64,000 bases of DNA from Pantoea phytobeneficialis (GCF_009728735.1 NZ_CP024636.1:396322-460321), one strand, 5' to 3'. Shown: positions 53,269 through 62,210, numbered from the stretch's first letter. Translations and numbers: made by a program. Notes: generated from the sequence alone by a model not told the origin.

Positions 53269-54339
53269 TTACAGCGCGGCGGCAATCGCTGCGCCCAGCT
53301 CCTCGGTTGATGCCTTGCCGCCCAAATCGCGCGTCAGGCTGGTGCCCGCCGCCAGCGTGCGTTCAATGGCATCCAGCACCGCCGCACCGGCTTCGGCATA
53401 GCCCAAATGTTCCAGCATCATTGCGCCACACCAAATCTGTCCAATCGGGTTGGCGACGCCTTTGCCCGCGATATCCGGCGCGGATCCGTGTACCGGTTCG
53501 AACAGACTCGGGAATTTCCCTTCCGGGTTGATATTGGCTGAAGGCGCAATGCCGATGGTGCCGGTACAGGCCGGGCCGAGATCCGACAGGATATCGCCAA
53601 ACAGGTTGCTCGCCACCACCACATCGAACCAGTCCGGGTGCAGCACGAAGTTAGCGGTCAGGATATCGATATGATATTTATCGACTTTAATCTCCGGGTA
53701 GCTGGCTGACATGGCTTCCACACGACTGTCCCAGTACGGCATGGTGATGGCGATACCGTTGGATTTTGTGGCCGAGGTCAGGTGTTTTTTCGGTCGTTTC
53801 TGCGCCAGCTCGTAGGCAAATTTTAGAATACGATCGACGCCGGTACGGGTCATCACCGTCTCCTGAATCACCACTTCACGCTCGGTGCCAGGGAACATGG
53901 TGCCGCCGACGCTGGAATATTCGCCTTCAGTGTTTTCACGCACCACGTAGAAATCGATATCGCCCGGTTGACGGTTTGCCAGCGGCGCTTTGACACCCGG
54001 CATCAGACGCACCGGACGCAGGTTGACGTATTGATCGAACTCGCGGCGGAACTGCAACAGCGATCCCCACAGCGAGACATGATCCGGTACCACATCCGGC
54101 CAGCCTACGGCACCGAAGTAGATCGCATCAAAGGTTTGCAGGGTAGCGAACCAGTCATCCGGCAACATCTTGCCATGCTGCTGCCAGTACTCGGCGCTGG
54201 CGAAATCAAACCATTGCCACTCCAGCGGAATATTGAATTTTTTTGCTGCCGCGTCCATCACGCGGATGCCTTCTGGCATCACTTCCTTACCAATGCCATC
54301 GCCAGGGATGACGGCGATTTTAAATGTTTTGCCGCTCAT
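53269..54339 (-). CDS. dmlA: D-malate / tartrate dehydrogenase (decarboxylating)
   Basis: 356 residues, isocitrate/isopropylmalate dehydrogenase family. IAVIPGDGIGKEVMPEGIRV; substrate loop SLWGSLLQFRREFDQYVNLR; VVRENTEGEYSSVGG; metal site DVVVASNLFGDILSDLGPA; EPVHGSAPDIAGKGVANPIG. The SLW...RRE loop is that of tartrate/D-malate dehydrogenases rather than LeuB. Converts D-malate to pyruvate and CO2 with NAD. Divergent from the LysR gene, as dmlA/dmlR in E. coli. GAGAGACCCT before the ATG. Confidence 0.93.
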   Translation of the reverse strand: MSGKTFKIAVIPGDGIGKEVMPEGIRVMDAAAKKFNIPLEWQWFDFASAEYWQQHGKMLPDDWFATLQTFDAIYFGAVGWPDVVPDHVSLWGSLLQFRREFDQYVNLRPVRLMPGVKAPLANRQPGDIDFYVVRENTEGEYSSVGGTMFPGTEREVVIQETVMTRTGVDRILKFAYELAQKRPKKHLTSATKSNGIAITMPYWDSRVEAMSASYPEIKVDKYHIDILTANFVLHPDWFDVVVASNLFGDILSDLGPACTGTIGIAPSANINPEGKFPSLFEPVHGSAPDIAGKGVANPIGQIWCGAMMLEHLGYAEAGAAVLDAIERTLAAGTSLTRDLGGKASTEELGAAIAAAL

Positions 54340-54424
54340 AGGGTCTCTCGCAGGTTGCTGTTGATGTTCTGCCCGCAGTATAACTTTGCATCATGGGGAA
54401 ATAATTAGCCTGAGCAGCAAGCCA

Positions 54425-55330
54425 ATGTTGAATAAAAGTAGAGAATCGCGCACCTCCACCGACGACCTGGCGTTTTTCGTGCGTATCGCCACCCTTGGCA
54501 GCCTGACGGCAGCAGCGCGTGAGCTGGGACTCTCGTTACCGGCGGTGAGCAAACGCCTGAGCCAGTTGGAGCAGCGGCTGGGGGTGCAGTTGCTACGTCG
54601 TACCACCCGACGGCTGGAACTGACGCCGGAAGGAAAACGCTACCTGGAGGGCGCGCGCCCACTGCTGGATCAACTGGCGGAGCTGGAGGAGTCGGTCAGC
54701 AGCCAGACGGCGGTGTTGCGCGGCTCATTGAATATCAATGCGTCATTCGGGTTCGGTCGCCGCCATGTTGCGCCGCTGGTGTCGCGCTTTGCGGCGTTGC
54801 ACCCGGAATTGTCACTCAGCCTGCAACTCAGCAGCCAGCCGTTAAGTTTCCTTGATGCGCACATCGATATCGATATCCGTGTCGGTGAGCCGCCGGATGC
54901 TCGTTTGATGGCACGCAAGCTACGGACCAATCCGCGCGTGCTGTGCTGTGCCCCAGCTTACGCGGCGCGTTGTGGCCTGCCCGACAGCGTGGCGGCGCTG
55001 GCGCAGCATAACTGTATTTTGCTGCGTCAGTACGAAAGCGATTTTGCCCTGTGGCGGCTGACGGATGGCAGGCAGCAGCTGACGCAAAAGGTGCGCGGAA
55101 CCCTGGTCACCAACGACGGTGAAGTGGCGATGCAACTGGCACAGGACGGGCATGGCATTCTGCTGCGTTCGTGGTGGGATGCGCAGCACAGCATTAACAG
55201 CGGCGAGCTGCTGCATGTATTGCCCGACTGGAGTGCGCCAGACGGCGATATCTTTGCCGTCTGGCAGCCGCAGCGCCAACTGCCTGCACGTATTAGCGCC
55301 TTTGTGGAGTTTTTGCAGCAGACGCTATAA
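54425..55330 (+). CDS. dmlR: LysR-family regulator DmlR-like
   Basis: 301 residues from the ATG at 54425; the TTG at 54386 would add 13 residues. HTH: DLAFFVRIATLGSLTAAARE, LSLPAVSKRLSQLEQRLGVQ, RRTTRRLELTPEGKRYL. Effector domain begins LRGSLNINASFGFGRRHVAP, typical of the DmlR/CrgA subgroup. Divergent from dmlA with 85 bases between, which it probably activates in the presence of D-malate. Confidence 0.88.
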   Translation: MLNKSRESRTSTDDLAFFVRIATLGSLTAAARELGLSLPAVSKRLSQLEQRLGVQLLRRTTRRLELTPEGKRYLEGARPLLDQLAELEESVSSQTAVLRGSLNINASFGFGRRHVAPLVSRFAALHPELSLSLQLSSQPLSFLDAHIDIDIRVGEPPDARLMARKLRTNPRVLCCAPAYAARCGLPDSVAALAQHNCILLRQYESDFALWRLTDGRQQLTQKVRGTLVTNDGEVAMQLAQDGHGILLRSWWDAQHSINSGELLHVLPDWSAPDGDIFAVWQPQRQLPARISAFVEFLQQTL

Positions 55331-55342
55331 AGGCTACATTCC

Positions 55343-55413
55343 GTAGCGGCGCGATTTATCGCGCTCTTTTGACCTTTGGTTATAAAAAACCGCGCGATAA
55401 ATCGCGCCGCTAC
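55343..55413. repeat. REP-like inverted pair (REPIN-like)
   Basis: Exact plus unit 55343-55364 and exact minus unit 55392-55413 with a 27-base spacer, just after dmlR. Confidence 0.92.
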
Positions 55414-55466
55414 GTTGGATAATGCAAATCACCGATATGATTATTTTCAATCAATATTGAGTGTTT

Positions 55467-55482
55467 GTGAGCACGATCAAAC
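55467..55482 (+). promoter_or_regulatory. Possible CRP site upstream of sodium symporter operon
   Basis: TGTGAGCACGATCAAA matches the TGTGA-N6-TCACA CRP core at eight of ten positions, about 200 bases before the symporter ATG. The rest of 55331-55674 holds the REP pair and no gene I can support; the frame from 55537 has no ribosome-binding site. Confidence 0.4.
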
Positions 55483-55674
55483 AAATCATTGCCCTTATCG
55501 CCTATAAATTGCCACTTCTCTGCGTGATCTCATTCTTTGTTGACTGAAATGAATCACAATGCGCAATGGATGGCGTTCGGTGCAAAGACACCACAAAGAG
55601 AAAAATGCCATCGCTATAACGGCGTGCGTGAAGCCCAGCGCCTGCCACGACCCTACGTTATCGATGAGGCTGAA

Positions 55675-57096
55675 ATGAAACAATTCTCTACAGAAGGGAT
55701 GGTGATTATTGTCGGGATTGTGATCGCATATATCCTGTTTACCACCTGGCTGACCTGGCGTTTGCGCAGTAAAAACACCGGTGATTTTATGGCTGGCTCG
55801 CGCGCCATGCCGGCGTTTATCGTCGGGGTGATGCTGATGTCAGAATATATTGGTGCTAAATCCACCATCGGCACCGCCCAGGCCGCCTTTGAGGATGGTT
55901 TTGCTGCCTCCTGGTCGGTAATCGGTGCGGCGATAGGCTTCCCGCTGTTTGGTATGCTGCTGGTCAAACGTATTTATAACACCGGGAAAATCACCATTTC
56001 CGGGGCGATTGCCGAACGTTACGGTAACTCGACCAAAAACATCATCTCGCTGATCATGATTTACGCTCTGCTGCTGGTGAACGTGGGTAACTACGTCAGC
56101 GGCGCAGCGGCCATTTCCACGGTGCTGAACCTCAATCTCACTACCGCTGCGTTCATCACGGCGGTGGTCAGTACCTTCTATTTTGTCTTTGGCGGCATGA
56201 AAGGCATCGCCTGGGTGACGCTGCTGCATAGCGGCCTGAAATACATCGGTATTATGGTGATTCTCGGCGTGGCGCTGCATATGACCGGTGGTGTCAGCCC
56301 GATGATCAAACAGATGCCACATTTCTACTGGACCTGGGATGGTAACGTCGGGGCCAGCACCATTTTTGCCTGGCTGATCGGCACCATCGGTTCCATCTTC
56401 TGTACCCAGTTTGTGATTCAGGCGATTGCTTCCACCAAAAACGCCGCGTCGGCGAAGCGCGCCACCTGGGTTGCCTTCTTCTTTTGTATGCCGATTGCCA
56501 TCGCCATCGCGCTGATCGGCGTGGCGGCAAAATTCCTGCATCCTGATATCAAGAGCCTGTATGCGCTGCCGGTGTTTTTACAGGATATGAGCCCGTGGCT
56601 GGCAGGCATTGTCACTACCTCGTTGGTGGCATCGATTTTCGTCAGTGTCAGTACCGTCGCGCTGGCGATTGCCTCGCTGGTGGTGAAAGATTTTTATGTT
56701 CCGTACCGCAATCCGACCCCGGAGCGTGAATTTCGTATGACGCGCTGGTTGTCGCTGGTGATTGGTTTCCTGCCGCTGATCTTCGTTTTGTTCGTGCCTG
56801 AAGTGCTGAAGCTGTCGTTCTTCACCCGTGCCATCCGTCTGTCGATCTCGGTGGTCGCTATCATCGCGTTCTACCTGCCATTCTTTAAAAGTACACGCGG
56901 GGCAAATGCCGGGCTGATTGCCGCCTGTGTGGTGACGTCGGTGTGGTATTTGTTGGGCGATCCATTTGGTATCAACAACATGTATGTAGCACTGCTGACC
57001 CCGGCGATTGTGATGGTAATTGACCGCCTGATCCCGTCGCGCCAGACGCAAGATAAAAATGCCCCGAAACGAACCATGCAAAACAGTGGAGCCTGA
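55675..57096 (+). CDS. Sodium:solute symporter (SSS family)
   Basis: 473 residues from the ATG at 55675 (GAGG nine bases upstream). About 13 membrane segments. SSS hallmarks: MVIIVGIVIAYILFTTWLTW, RSKNTGDFMAGSRAMPAFIV (the family's 'S-x-x-D-Y/F-x-x-A-G/x-R' start), SEYIGAKSTIGTAQAAFEDG, YVSGAAAISTVLNLNL, and the conserved GGMKGIAWVTLLHSGLKYIG. First gene of an operon with a sialidase-like protein and an SDR; one intervening base. It probably imports the compound those enzymes act on. Substrate unknown. Confidence 0.9.
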   Translation: MKQFSTEGMVIIVGIVIAYILFTTWLTWRLRSKNTGDFMAGSRAMPAFIVGVMLMSEYIGAKSTIGTAQAAFEDGFAASWSVIGAAIGFPLFGMLLVKRIYNTGKITISGAIAERYGNSTKNIISLIMIYALLLVNVGNYVSGAAAISTVLNLNLTTAAFITAVVSTFYFVFGGMKGIAWVTLLHSGLKYIGIMVILGVALHMTGGVSPMIKQMPHFYWTWDGNVGASTIFAWLIGTIGSIFCTQFVIQAIASTKNAASAKRATWVAFFFCMPIAIAIALIGVAAKFLHPDIKSLYALPVFLQDMSPWLAGIVTTSLVASIFVSVSTVALAIASLVVKDFYVPYRNPTPEREFRMTRWLSLVIGFLPLIFVLFVPEVLKLSFFTRAIRLSISVVAIIAFYLPFFKSTRGANAGLIAACVVTSVWYLLGDPFGINNMYVALLTPAIVMVIDRLIPSRQTQDKNAPKRTMQNSGA

Positions 57097-57097
57097 T

Positions 57098-58282
57098 ATG
57101 ACCGACTTAACCCTTACCGTCGAACGTAACGGTAACCTTCATCCGCACGCGCAGGACGCGCAGCAGCTCACCGCGATGCTGCCTTCGGTCTGTCCACAGA
57201 ACCATGCTGCTAATCTGCTGCCGCTGCCGAATGGCGACCTGCTGTGCGTCTGGTTTGGCGGCACGCAGGAAGGGATCGCGGATATCTCGGTCTGGTGTTC
57301 ACGGCTGGCGAAAGGCAGCGATCAATGGAGCGAGGCAGAGAAGTTGTCGGACGATCCGACGCGATCGGAACAAAATCCGGTGCTGTTTCTCGATCCGCAA
57401 CAGGTGCTGTGGCTGTTGTGGACTGCACAGAAGTCCGGCAATCAGGACACCGCGATTGTGCGCTATCGCCAGTCACGCGATTTTGGCCGTAGCTGGAGCG
57501 CTATCGATACCTTGCTTGATCAACCCGGTACCTTTATCCGCCAGCCGATCGTGGTGCTGCCGAATGGCAACTGGCTGCTGCCGGTGTTCTATTGCCGCAC
57601 CCAGCCGGGGGTGAAATGGGTCGGTAACGATGATGTCAGCGCGGTGAAAATCTCCAGCGATCAGGGCAAAAGCTGGCGCGATGTGGCGGTGCCGGACAGC
57701 CTCGGCTGCGTGCATATGAATATCACCCTGTTGCAGGATGGTAGCCTGCTGGCGTTGTATCGCAGCCGCTGGGCAGATCACATCTATCAAAGCCGTTCTC
57801 ATGACGGTGGTGAAAGCTGGAGTGCGCCGCAGGCGACGGAACTGCCAAATAATAACTCCTCGATTCAGGTCACCACGCTGCACAACGGCCATCTGGCGCT
57901 GGTGTTTAACGCCATGAGCGCCAAAGACGCCAGCGAGCGCCGCCTGTCGTTGTATGACGAAATCGACGATGAGGAGGAAGGGGACGTCGCAGTGGCGGCG
58001 GAGCCGGTGGTGCACAGTGGCCGCACCGCATTCTGGGGTGCGCCGCGTGCGCCGATGACGCTGGCGATCTCGGCGGATGGCGGGCGGAGCTGGCCCTGGC
58101 TGCGCAACCTCGATGAGGGCGATGGCTACTGCATGACCAACAACTCCCAGCAGAAATTAAACCGTGAGTTCTCCTACCCCAGCATTAAGCAGAGCGAGGA
58201 CGGTGCGCTGCATATTGCTTACACGTATTTCCGTCAGGCGATTAAGTACGTGCGCGTTGATGAATCCTGGGTTGTCTCATGA
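57098..58282 (+). CDS. Sialidase-like (BNR/Asp-box) six-bladed propeller protein
   Basis: 394 residues from the ATG at 57098 (GGAG upstream). Four Asp-box motifs are visible: SRDFGRSW, SSDQGKSW, SHDGGESW and SADGGRSW. Other family blocks: CPQNHAANLLPLPNGDLLCV, WFGGTQEGIADISVW, PIVVLPNGNWLLPVFY, and REFSYPSIKQSEDGALHIAY. This is the COG4692-type 'predicted neuraminidase' group; true sialidase activity is often lacking. No signal peptide, so cytoplasmic. Encoded between a sodium symporter and an SDR, suggesting hydrolysis or lyase action on an imported glycoside. The exact reaction is unknown. Confidence 0.87.
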   Translation: MTDLTLTVERNGNLHPHAQDAQQLTAMLPSVCPQNHAANLLPLPNGDLLCVWFGGTQEGIADISVWCSRLAKGSDQWSEAEKLSDDPTRSEQNPVLFLDPQQVLWLLWTAQKSGNQDTAIVRYRQSRDFGRSWSAIDTLLDQPGTFIRQPIVVLPNGNWLLPVFYCRTQPGVKWVGNDDVSAVKISSDQGKSWRDVAVPDSLGCVHMNITLLQDGSLLALYRSRWADHIYQSRSHDGGESWSAPQATELPNNNSSIQVTTLHNGHLALVFNAMSAKDASERRLSLYDEIDDEEEGDVAVAAEPVVHSGRTAFWGAPRAPMTLAISADGGRSWPWLRNLDEGDGYCMTNNSQQKLNREFSYPSIKQSEDGALHIAYTYFRQAIKYVRVDESWVVS

Positions 58283-58959
58283 GCCGCCATGCGCTGGTGA
58301 CCGGTGTCAGTTCCGGGATAGGTGCGGCGATTGCCGACCATCTGTTGCAGCAGGGCTGGCAGGTGACCGGCTTCAGCCGCAGCGAGGTGAAAAAAGATCA
58401 TCCGGCTTTTACCTCGGTCAGCGTCGATTTGTTTGACGCTGTGCGACTGAAGCAGGTGCTGGCGATGTTGCCCGGCGTTAATGCGCTGGTGCATGCCGCA
58501 GGGATGATGGCGGCTGCGCCCTTGGGCGCGCTGGATGAAGAAGCCAGCAGCAGGCTGTGGTATCTGCATGTGCAGGCGGCACAAATCATGGCTAATGCGT
58601 TGCAGCCCGGCATGCAACGGGGCGATCGTATCCTGCTGATTGGCAGTCGTACCTCACGCGGCGCAGCAGGGCGCAGCCAGTACGTCAGTACCAAGGCGGC
58701 GATGGTCGGTATGGCACGGAGCTGGGCCGCCGAGCTGGCGCCTCAGGGGATTACGGTGAATGTGATTGCGCCGGGTGCTACCGAGACGCCAATGCTGCTG
58801 CAACCTGGCCGCGCCAGCTCACCGCCAAAACTGCCGCCGATAGGGCGCTATATCAAGCCGGAGGAAGTGGCGGCGTTGGCCGGATTTGTGCTGTCGCCCG
58901 CCGCAGATGCCATCACCGGGCAGGAGCTGGTGATATGTGGCGGGGCGTCCCTGTCATAA
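58279..58959 (+). CDS. Short-chain dehydrogenase/reductase
   Basis: 226 residues. SDR cofactor motif HALVTGVSSGIGAAIADHLL (T-G-x3-G-I-G), ALVHAAGMMAAAPLGALDEE (N/H-A-A-G), catalytic RILLIGSRTSRGAAGRSQYV with YVSTKAAMVGMARSWAAEL (Y-x3-K). Start overlaps the preceding stop by four bases (ATGA). Likely oxidises or reduces a sugar-derived intermediate in the pathway of this operon. An inverted REP pair follows directly. Confidence 0.92.
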   Translation: MSRHALVTGVSSGIGAAIADHLLQQGWQVTGFSRSEVKKDHPAFTSVSVDLFDAVRLKQVLAMLPGVNALVHAAGMMAAAPLGALDEEASSRLWYLHVQAAQIMANALQPGMQRGDRILLIGSRTSRGAAGRSQYVSTKAAMVGMARSWAAELAPQGITVNVIAPGATETPMLLQPGRASSPPKLPPIGRYIKPEEVAALAGFVLSPAADAITGQELVICGGASLS

Positions 58960-58966
58960 CCGAAAC

Positions 58967-59038
58967 GTAGCGGCGCGATTTATCGCGCGCCTGTAATTTG
59001 ATGCTGCGGCGGAAAAGCGCGATAAATCGTGCCGCTAC
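58967..59038. repeat. REP-like inverted pair overlapping a stop codon
   Basis: Plus unit 58967-58988 (exact) and minus unit 59017-59038 (one change, ATCGTGCC). The second unit contains the stop codon (59035-59037) of the convergent sigma-54 activator gene. Confidence 0.9.
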
Positions 59039-60993
59039 AATCGCCGACGTAACGATGCCAGGTCCACCTGCCACTGATTCAGCTTGTTGTACAACGCGGT
59101 GCGCGAAATCCCCAGCAGTTGCGCCGACTGGCGCAGATTGCCCTGCTGCTCCGCCACTACCTGCAACACATGTTGGCGCTCATTTTCCTGCAATGAAGGC
59201 AATTGCACGGCTGGCTGATGGCGCTGTACCATTTCATCCGGCAGGTCTTGTCTGCCAATCTCCAGTCCCTCACACAGATTCACCATGCGTTCGACCAGAT
59301 TCTCCAGTTCACGCACGTTGCCCGGCCAATGCCACGCCTGCAAGCAGCGCATTGCATCCGGCGACACCTGGGGCGCGATGCGTTTCAGGCGCGCGCACAG
59401 TGCCAGAATAAAGGTATTCACCAGGCCGGGAATGTCCTCCTGGCGCTCGCGCAACGGGGGGATCTCCAGTGACACCACGTTGAGGCGATAGTAGAGATCG
59501 CGGCGAAACGCGCCTTTTTCCACGGCATCCAGCAAATTGCAGTGGGTGGCGGCGATAATCCGCACATTGACCTTCAGCGGATTGGCAGCCCCGATACGCA
59601 TCAACTCGCTCTCCTGCAATACGCGCAGCAGGCTGGTCTGCGCCTCCAGCGGCATCTCTCCAATCTCGTCCAGAAACAGCGTACCGCCATCGGCCAGCTC
59701 AAATTTGCCTGGCGATCCGCCGCGCCGTGAACCGGTAAAGGCACCATCGACATAACCAAACAGTTCGCTTTGCACCAGGTCTCGCGGTAGCGCACCGCAG
59801 TTAAGGGCGATGAACGCCTCCTGCTGGCGCGGGCTGGCGTTGTGAATCGCCTGCGCAAACAACTCTTTGCCGGTACCGCTCTCACCGGTCAACAACACGG
59901 TACTGTCGGTGCGGCTGCTGGCGCGTGCTTTCTGAATCGCCTGCATCACGCGTGGCGCATGGCCGCGAATCATCTCAAAGGTGTAACTGGCGCTGACTCC
60001 CATCACTCGGCGGGTAATGGCGCGGATACGCTGGTTCTCGCGCAGTGATAACACGCGTCCCCCATCCGGTGCGGGCATCAGCGAAATCAGGCAAGGGATC
60101 GACTGCACGCCATCGGGCATAAATTGCAGCTCGCGGTCGTTGCAGAATGGCATGGTCAGCAGCGATGCTCCCTGCGGCTGCAACAACACATCGATCGGCC
60201 CGGCATCAGGATCCAACCCGCTAAAGATCTGTCGGGCGTAACGGTTCAGGGTTTTGATCCGACCGTGGCGATCGCAGACGATCACCCCTTCATTCAGGGT
60301 TTCAAGGATCGACTGCTGCTCGGCCAGCAGACGGCGCAGCATCAACTGTTGTCCGACCGCTTCTGCCGCCGCCTGCACCGTACCCAGCGTGTGTGCATTG
60401 AAGTTATCGGGGGTGGCGGTCAGCGTCAGCACGCCAATCAACTGACCGCTGGCATCACGCACCGGAGCGGCAGCGCATTGTCGATGGCGTTTACGCAGAT
60501 CGAATTTCCAGTTCTCACCGCTCAGTACATACACCAGCCGTTGTTCAATCAGGCAGCGAGCCGTGCAGTTGGTGCCCAGTACCTCTTCACGCAGAATGCT
60601 GCCGACAGGCGTCATATCCGCGCCACAGAAATGCAGCGTCACACCCTGCGCATCGGTCAGGTTGATATGCCCATCCGGGTTATAGGCCAGCAGGTTCTCC
60701 ATAATGCTGCGCGCAACCAGGATCAACTCGGCGTTGTGTTCGAGAATCGCGGCCAGCTCCTCAGCGGGCGGGGCGATATAGGTAAAATCCTCCGGATCGG
60801 TACCGCGCTGCTGCGAGCGTTGCCACGACTGCAAAATGCTGCGCCGCATCCAGCCGGGTTGCTCACCGCGCTGAAAGCTGTGCCAGCCCTGCCACAACAA
60901 ATTATCCCACTCGCCGACTTCCGCGCCGCCTGGCAGACTGAAGATCGGATCGCTTTCATCTTTAAACGGCAAGCGGTCGTTCAGAGATCGCAT
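59035..60993 (-). CDS. Sigma-54-dependent activator, AcoR/DhaR-type (GAF-PAS-AAA+-Fis)
   Basis: 652 residues. GAF-like sensor about 80-200 (TPVGSILREEVLGTNCTARC), PAS-like segment about 230-260 (LNEGVIVCDRHGRIKTLNRY), AAA+ domain about 340-570 with Walker A TGESGTGKELF (370-377), Walker B GGTLFLDEIGEMPL (about 438), and C-terminal Fis HTH (GNLRQSAQLLGISRTALYNK). The sigma-54 contact loop reads GAFTGS (417-422) instead of GAFTGA. GGAG upstream of the ATG. Divergent from the dehydrogenase/isomerase operon, whose promoter region has a -24/-12 element, so that operon is its probable target; the convergent symporter operon may be another. Confidence 0.93.
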   Translation of the reverse strand: MRSLNDRLPFKDESDPIFSLPGGAEVGEWDNLLWQGWHSFQRGEQPGWMRRSILQSWQRSQQRGTDPEDFTYIAPPAEELAAILEHNAELILVARSIMENLLAYNPDGHINLTDAQGVTLHFCGADMTPVGSILREEVLGTNCTARCLIEQRLVYVLSGENWKFDLRKRHRQCAAAPVRDASGQLIGVLTLTATPDNFNAHTLGTVQAAAEAVGQQLMLRRLLAEQQSILETLNEGVIVCDRHGRIKTLNRYARQIFSGLDPDAGPIDVLLQPQGASLLTMPFCNDRELQFMPDGVQSIPCLISLMPAPDGGRVLSLRENQRIRAITRRVMGVSASYTFEMIRGHAPRVMQAIQKARASSRTDSTVLLTGESGTGKELFAQAIHNASPRQQEAFIALNCGALPRDLVQSELFGYVDGAFTGSRRGGSPGKFELADGGTLFLDEIGEMPLEAQTSLLRVLQESELMRIGAANPLKVNVRIIAATHCNLLDAVEKGAFRRDLYYRLNVVSLEIPPLRERQEDIPGLVNTFILALCARLKRIAPQVSPDAMRCLQAWHWPGNVRELENLVERMVNLCEGLEIGRQDLPDEMVQRHQPAVQLPSLQENERQHVLQVVAEQQGNLRQSAQLLGISRTALYNKLNQWQVDLASLRRRL

Positions 60994-61027
60994 AACGCAC
61001 TCCGGTGATGGATGGAATGTACATTTT

Positions 61028-61054
61028 ATTTACATGTGAAGTTGACATGTAAAT
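61028..61054. promoter_or_regulatory. Palindromic upstream activator site candidate
   Basis: ATTTACATGT (61028-61037) and ACATGTAAAT (61045-61054) are perfect ten-base inverted arms around GAAGTTG, about 100 bases upstream of the expected transcription start of the sigma-54 promoter. Position and symmetry fit an enhancer site for the adjacent activator. A second, looser inverted pair TGTGAG...CTCACA lies at about 61068-61096. Confidence 0.65.
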
Positions 61055-61115
61055 TTTGTTGCCAGTTTGTGAGCTGTATCTGTGTGGTGTCTCACACATT
61101 TCGCCGATTTCCACC

Positions 61116-61131
61116 TGGCATTGGCTTTGCA
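61116..61131 (+). promoter_or_regulatory. Sigma-54 (-24/-12) promoter
   Basis: TGGCATTGGCTTTGCA fits the TGGCAY-N6-TTGCA consensus with the invariant GG and GC exactly 12 bases apart. Transcription would start near 61142, 49 bases before the ATG at 61191. The adjacent gene encodes a sigma-54 activator. Confidence 0.8.
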
Positions 61132-61190
61132 ATAACCCCGGTACAGGCCGCATCCATTCGGGATGCCTCCAAAATAACAAGGAGTTAGCA

Positions 61191-62210
61191 ATGAGTTTTG
61201 ATTCCAAACCTGTACGCGTTGGCTTGATTGGTGCCGGTCGCATGGGTAGCTTCCACGCGGAAAACCTGGCGTACCGGGTACCGGGAGCGACGCTGGCCGC
61301 CATCGCCGATCCCCAGCCTGGCGCGGCGGAACGGTTGGCGCAGCAACTGGGGGTGGCGAAAGCCTTTAGTGACCTGCACGCGTTGTTGCAGGACCCGGAG
61401 ATTGATGCGGTGGCGATTGCCGCGCCAGCACGTACCCATGCCGAATGGGTGATTGCAGCGGCGCAGGCGGGTAAGCATGTGTTTTGCGAGAAACCGATGG
61501 CGGTGACGATGGATGAAGCCGACCGTGCCATTGCCGCAGCGAAAAGTGCCGGTGTGGTGTTGCAGGTGGGATTCAACCGTCGTTTTGACTCAGGGTTTGC
61601 GGCGGCCATCGCCGCGGTGGAAGCCGGAGAGAATGGCGTCACCCAACTCAGCCGTTCGGTGACGCGTGACCCAGCGTTGCGCGATCCTTCCCCGATCCCA
61701 CCGTGGACCATCTTCCTCGAGACGTTGATTCACGATTTCGACACCCTGCTGCACTTCAATCCGCATGCAAAGCCGGTACAGGTCTATGCGTTGGCTGATG
61801 CGCTGGTGCGGCCGGATTTTAAAGATAAAGGGTTACTGGATACCTCAGTGGTGACGATTCGTTTCGACAATGGGGCGATTGCTACCGCCGAAGCCAACTT
61901 CCAGGCGGTATACGGCTATGACGTGCGGGGCGAAGTATTTGGCAGCAAAGGGATGTTGCAGGCCGGGCACATCAATGCCAACCACTGCGTGCGTTATCAC
62001 GCGGGTGGCATCGCGATTGATACCTCACGGCTGGACTCCGACCTGCTGCGTGAAGCCTATGTGGCAGAGATGACGGAATTCGCGCGTTGCATTCGTACCG
62101 GCGCAACCCCGCGTGCCACCGGTGCAGATGCACGCAACGCACTGGAAATCGCGCTGGCCTGTATTGAGTCCGTGCAACGCAACCAACCGATCACGCTGGG
62201 AGGTCGCTAA
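61191..62210 (+). CDS. Gfo/Idh/MocA-family dehydrogenase, inositol 2-dehydrogenase-like
   Basis: 339 residues from the ATG at 61191 with AAGGAG upstream; the longer frame from 61056 crosses the promoter. Rossmann motif VRVGLIGAGRMGSFHAENLA, cofactor motif KHVFCEKPMAVTMDEADRAI (E-K-P), QVGFNRRFDSGFAAA and catalytic FLETLIHDFDTLLHF (H-D). Overall pattern follows IolG-type enzymes. Overlaps the next gene by one base. With an isomerase-like TIM barrel and a sugar-binding protein it suggests catabolism of an inositol-like or rare sugar. Confidence 0.9.
   Translation: MSFDSKPVRVGLIGAGRMGSFHAENLAYRVPGATLAAIADPQPGAAERLAQQLGVAKAFSDLHALLQDPEIDAVAIAAPARTHAEWVIAAAQAGKHVFCEKPMAVTMDEADRAIAAAKSAGVVLQVGFNRRFDSGFAAAIAAVEAGENGVTQLSRSVTRDPALRDPSPIPPWTIFLETLIHDFDTLLHFNPHAKPVQVYALADALVRPDFKDKGLLDTSVVTIRFDNGAIATAEANFQAVYGYDVRGEVFGSKGMLQAGHINANHCVRYHAGGIAIDTSRLDSDLLREAYVAEMTEFARCIRTGATPRATGADARNALEIALACIESVQRNQPITLGGR

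Noticed and set aside
60124..61008. 294-residue frame antisense to the sigma-54 activator
   Set aside because: Shadow of a well-supported gene; low complexity Gln/Arg/His content and no motifs.
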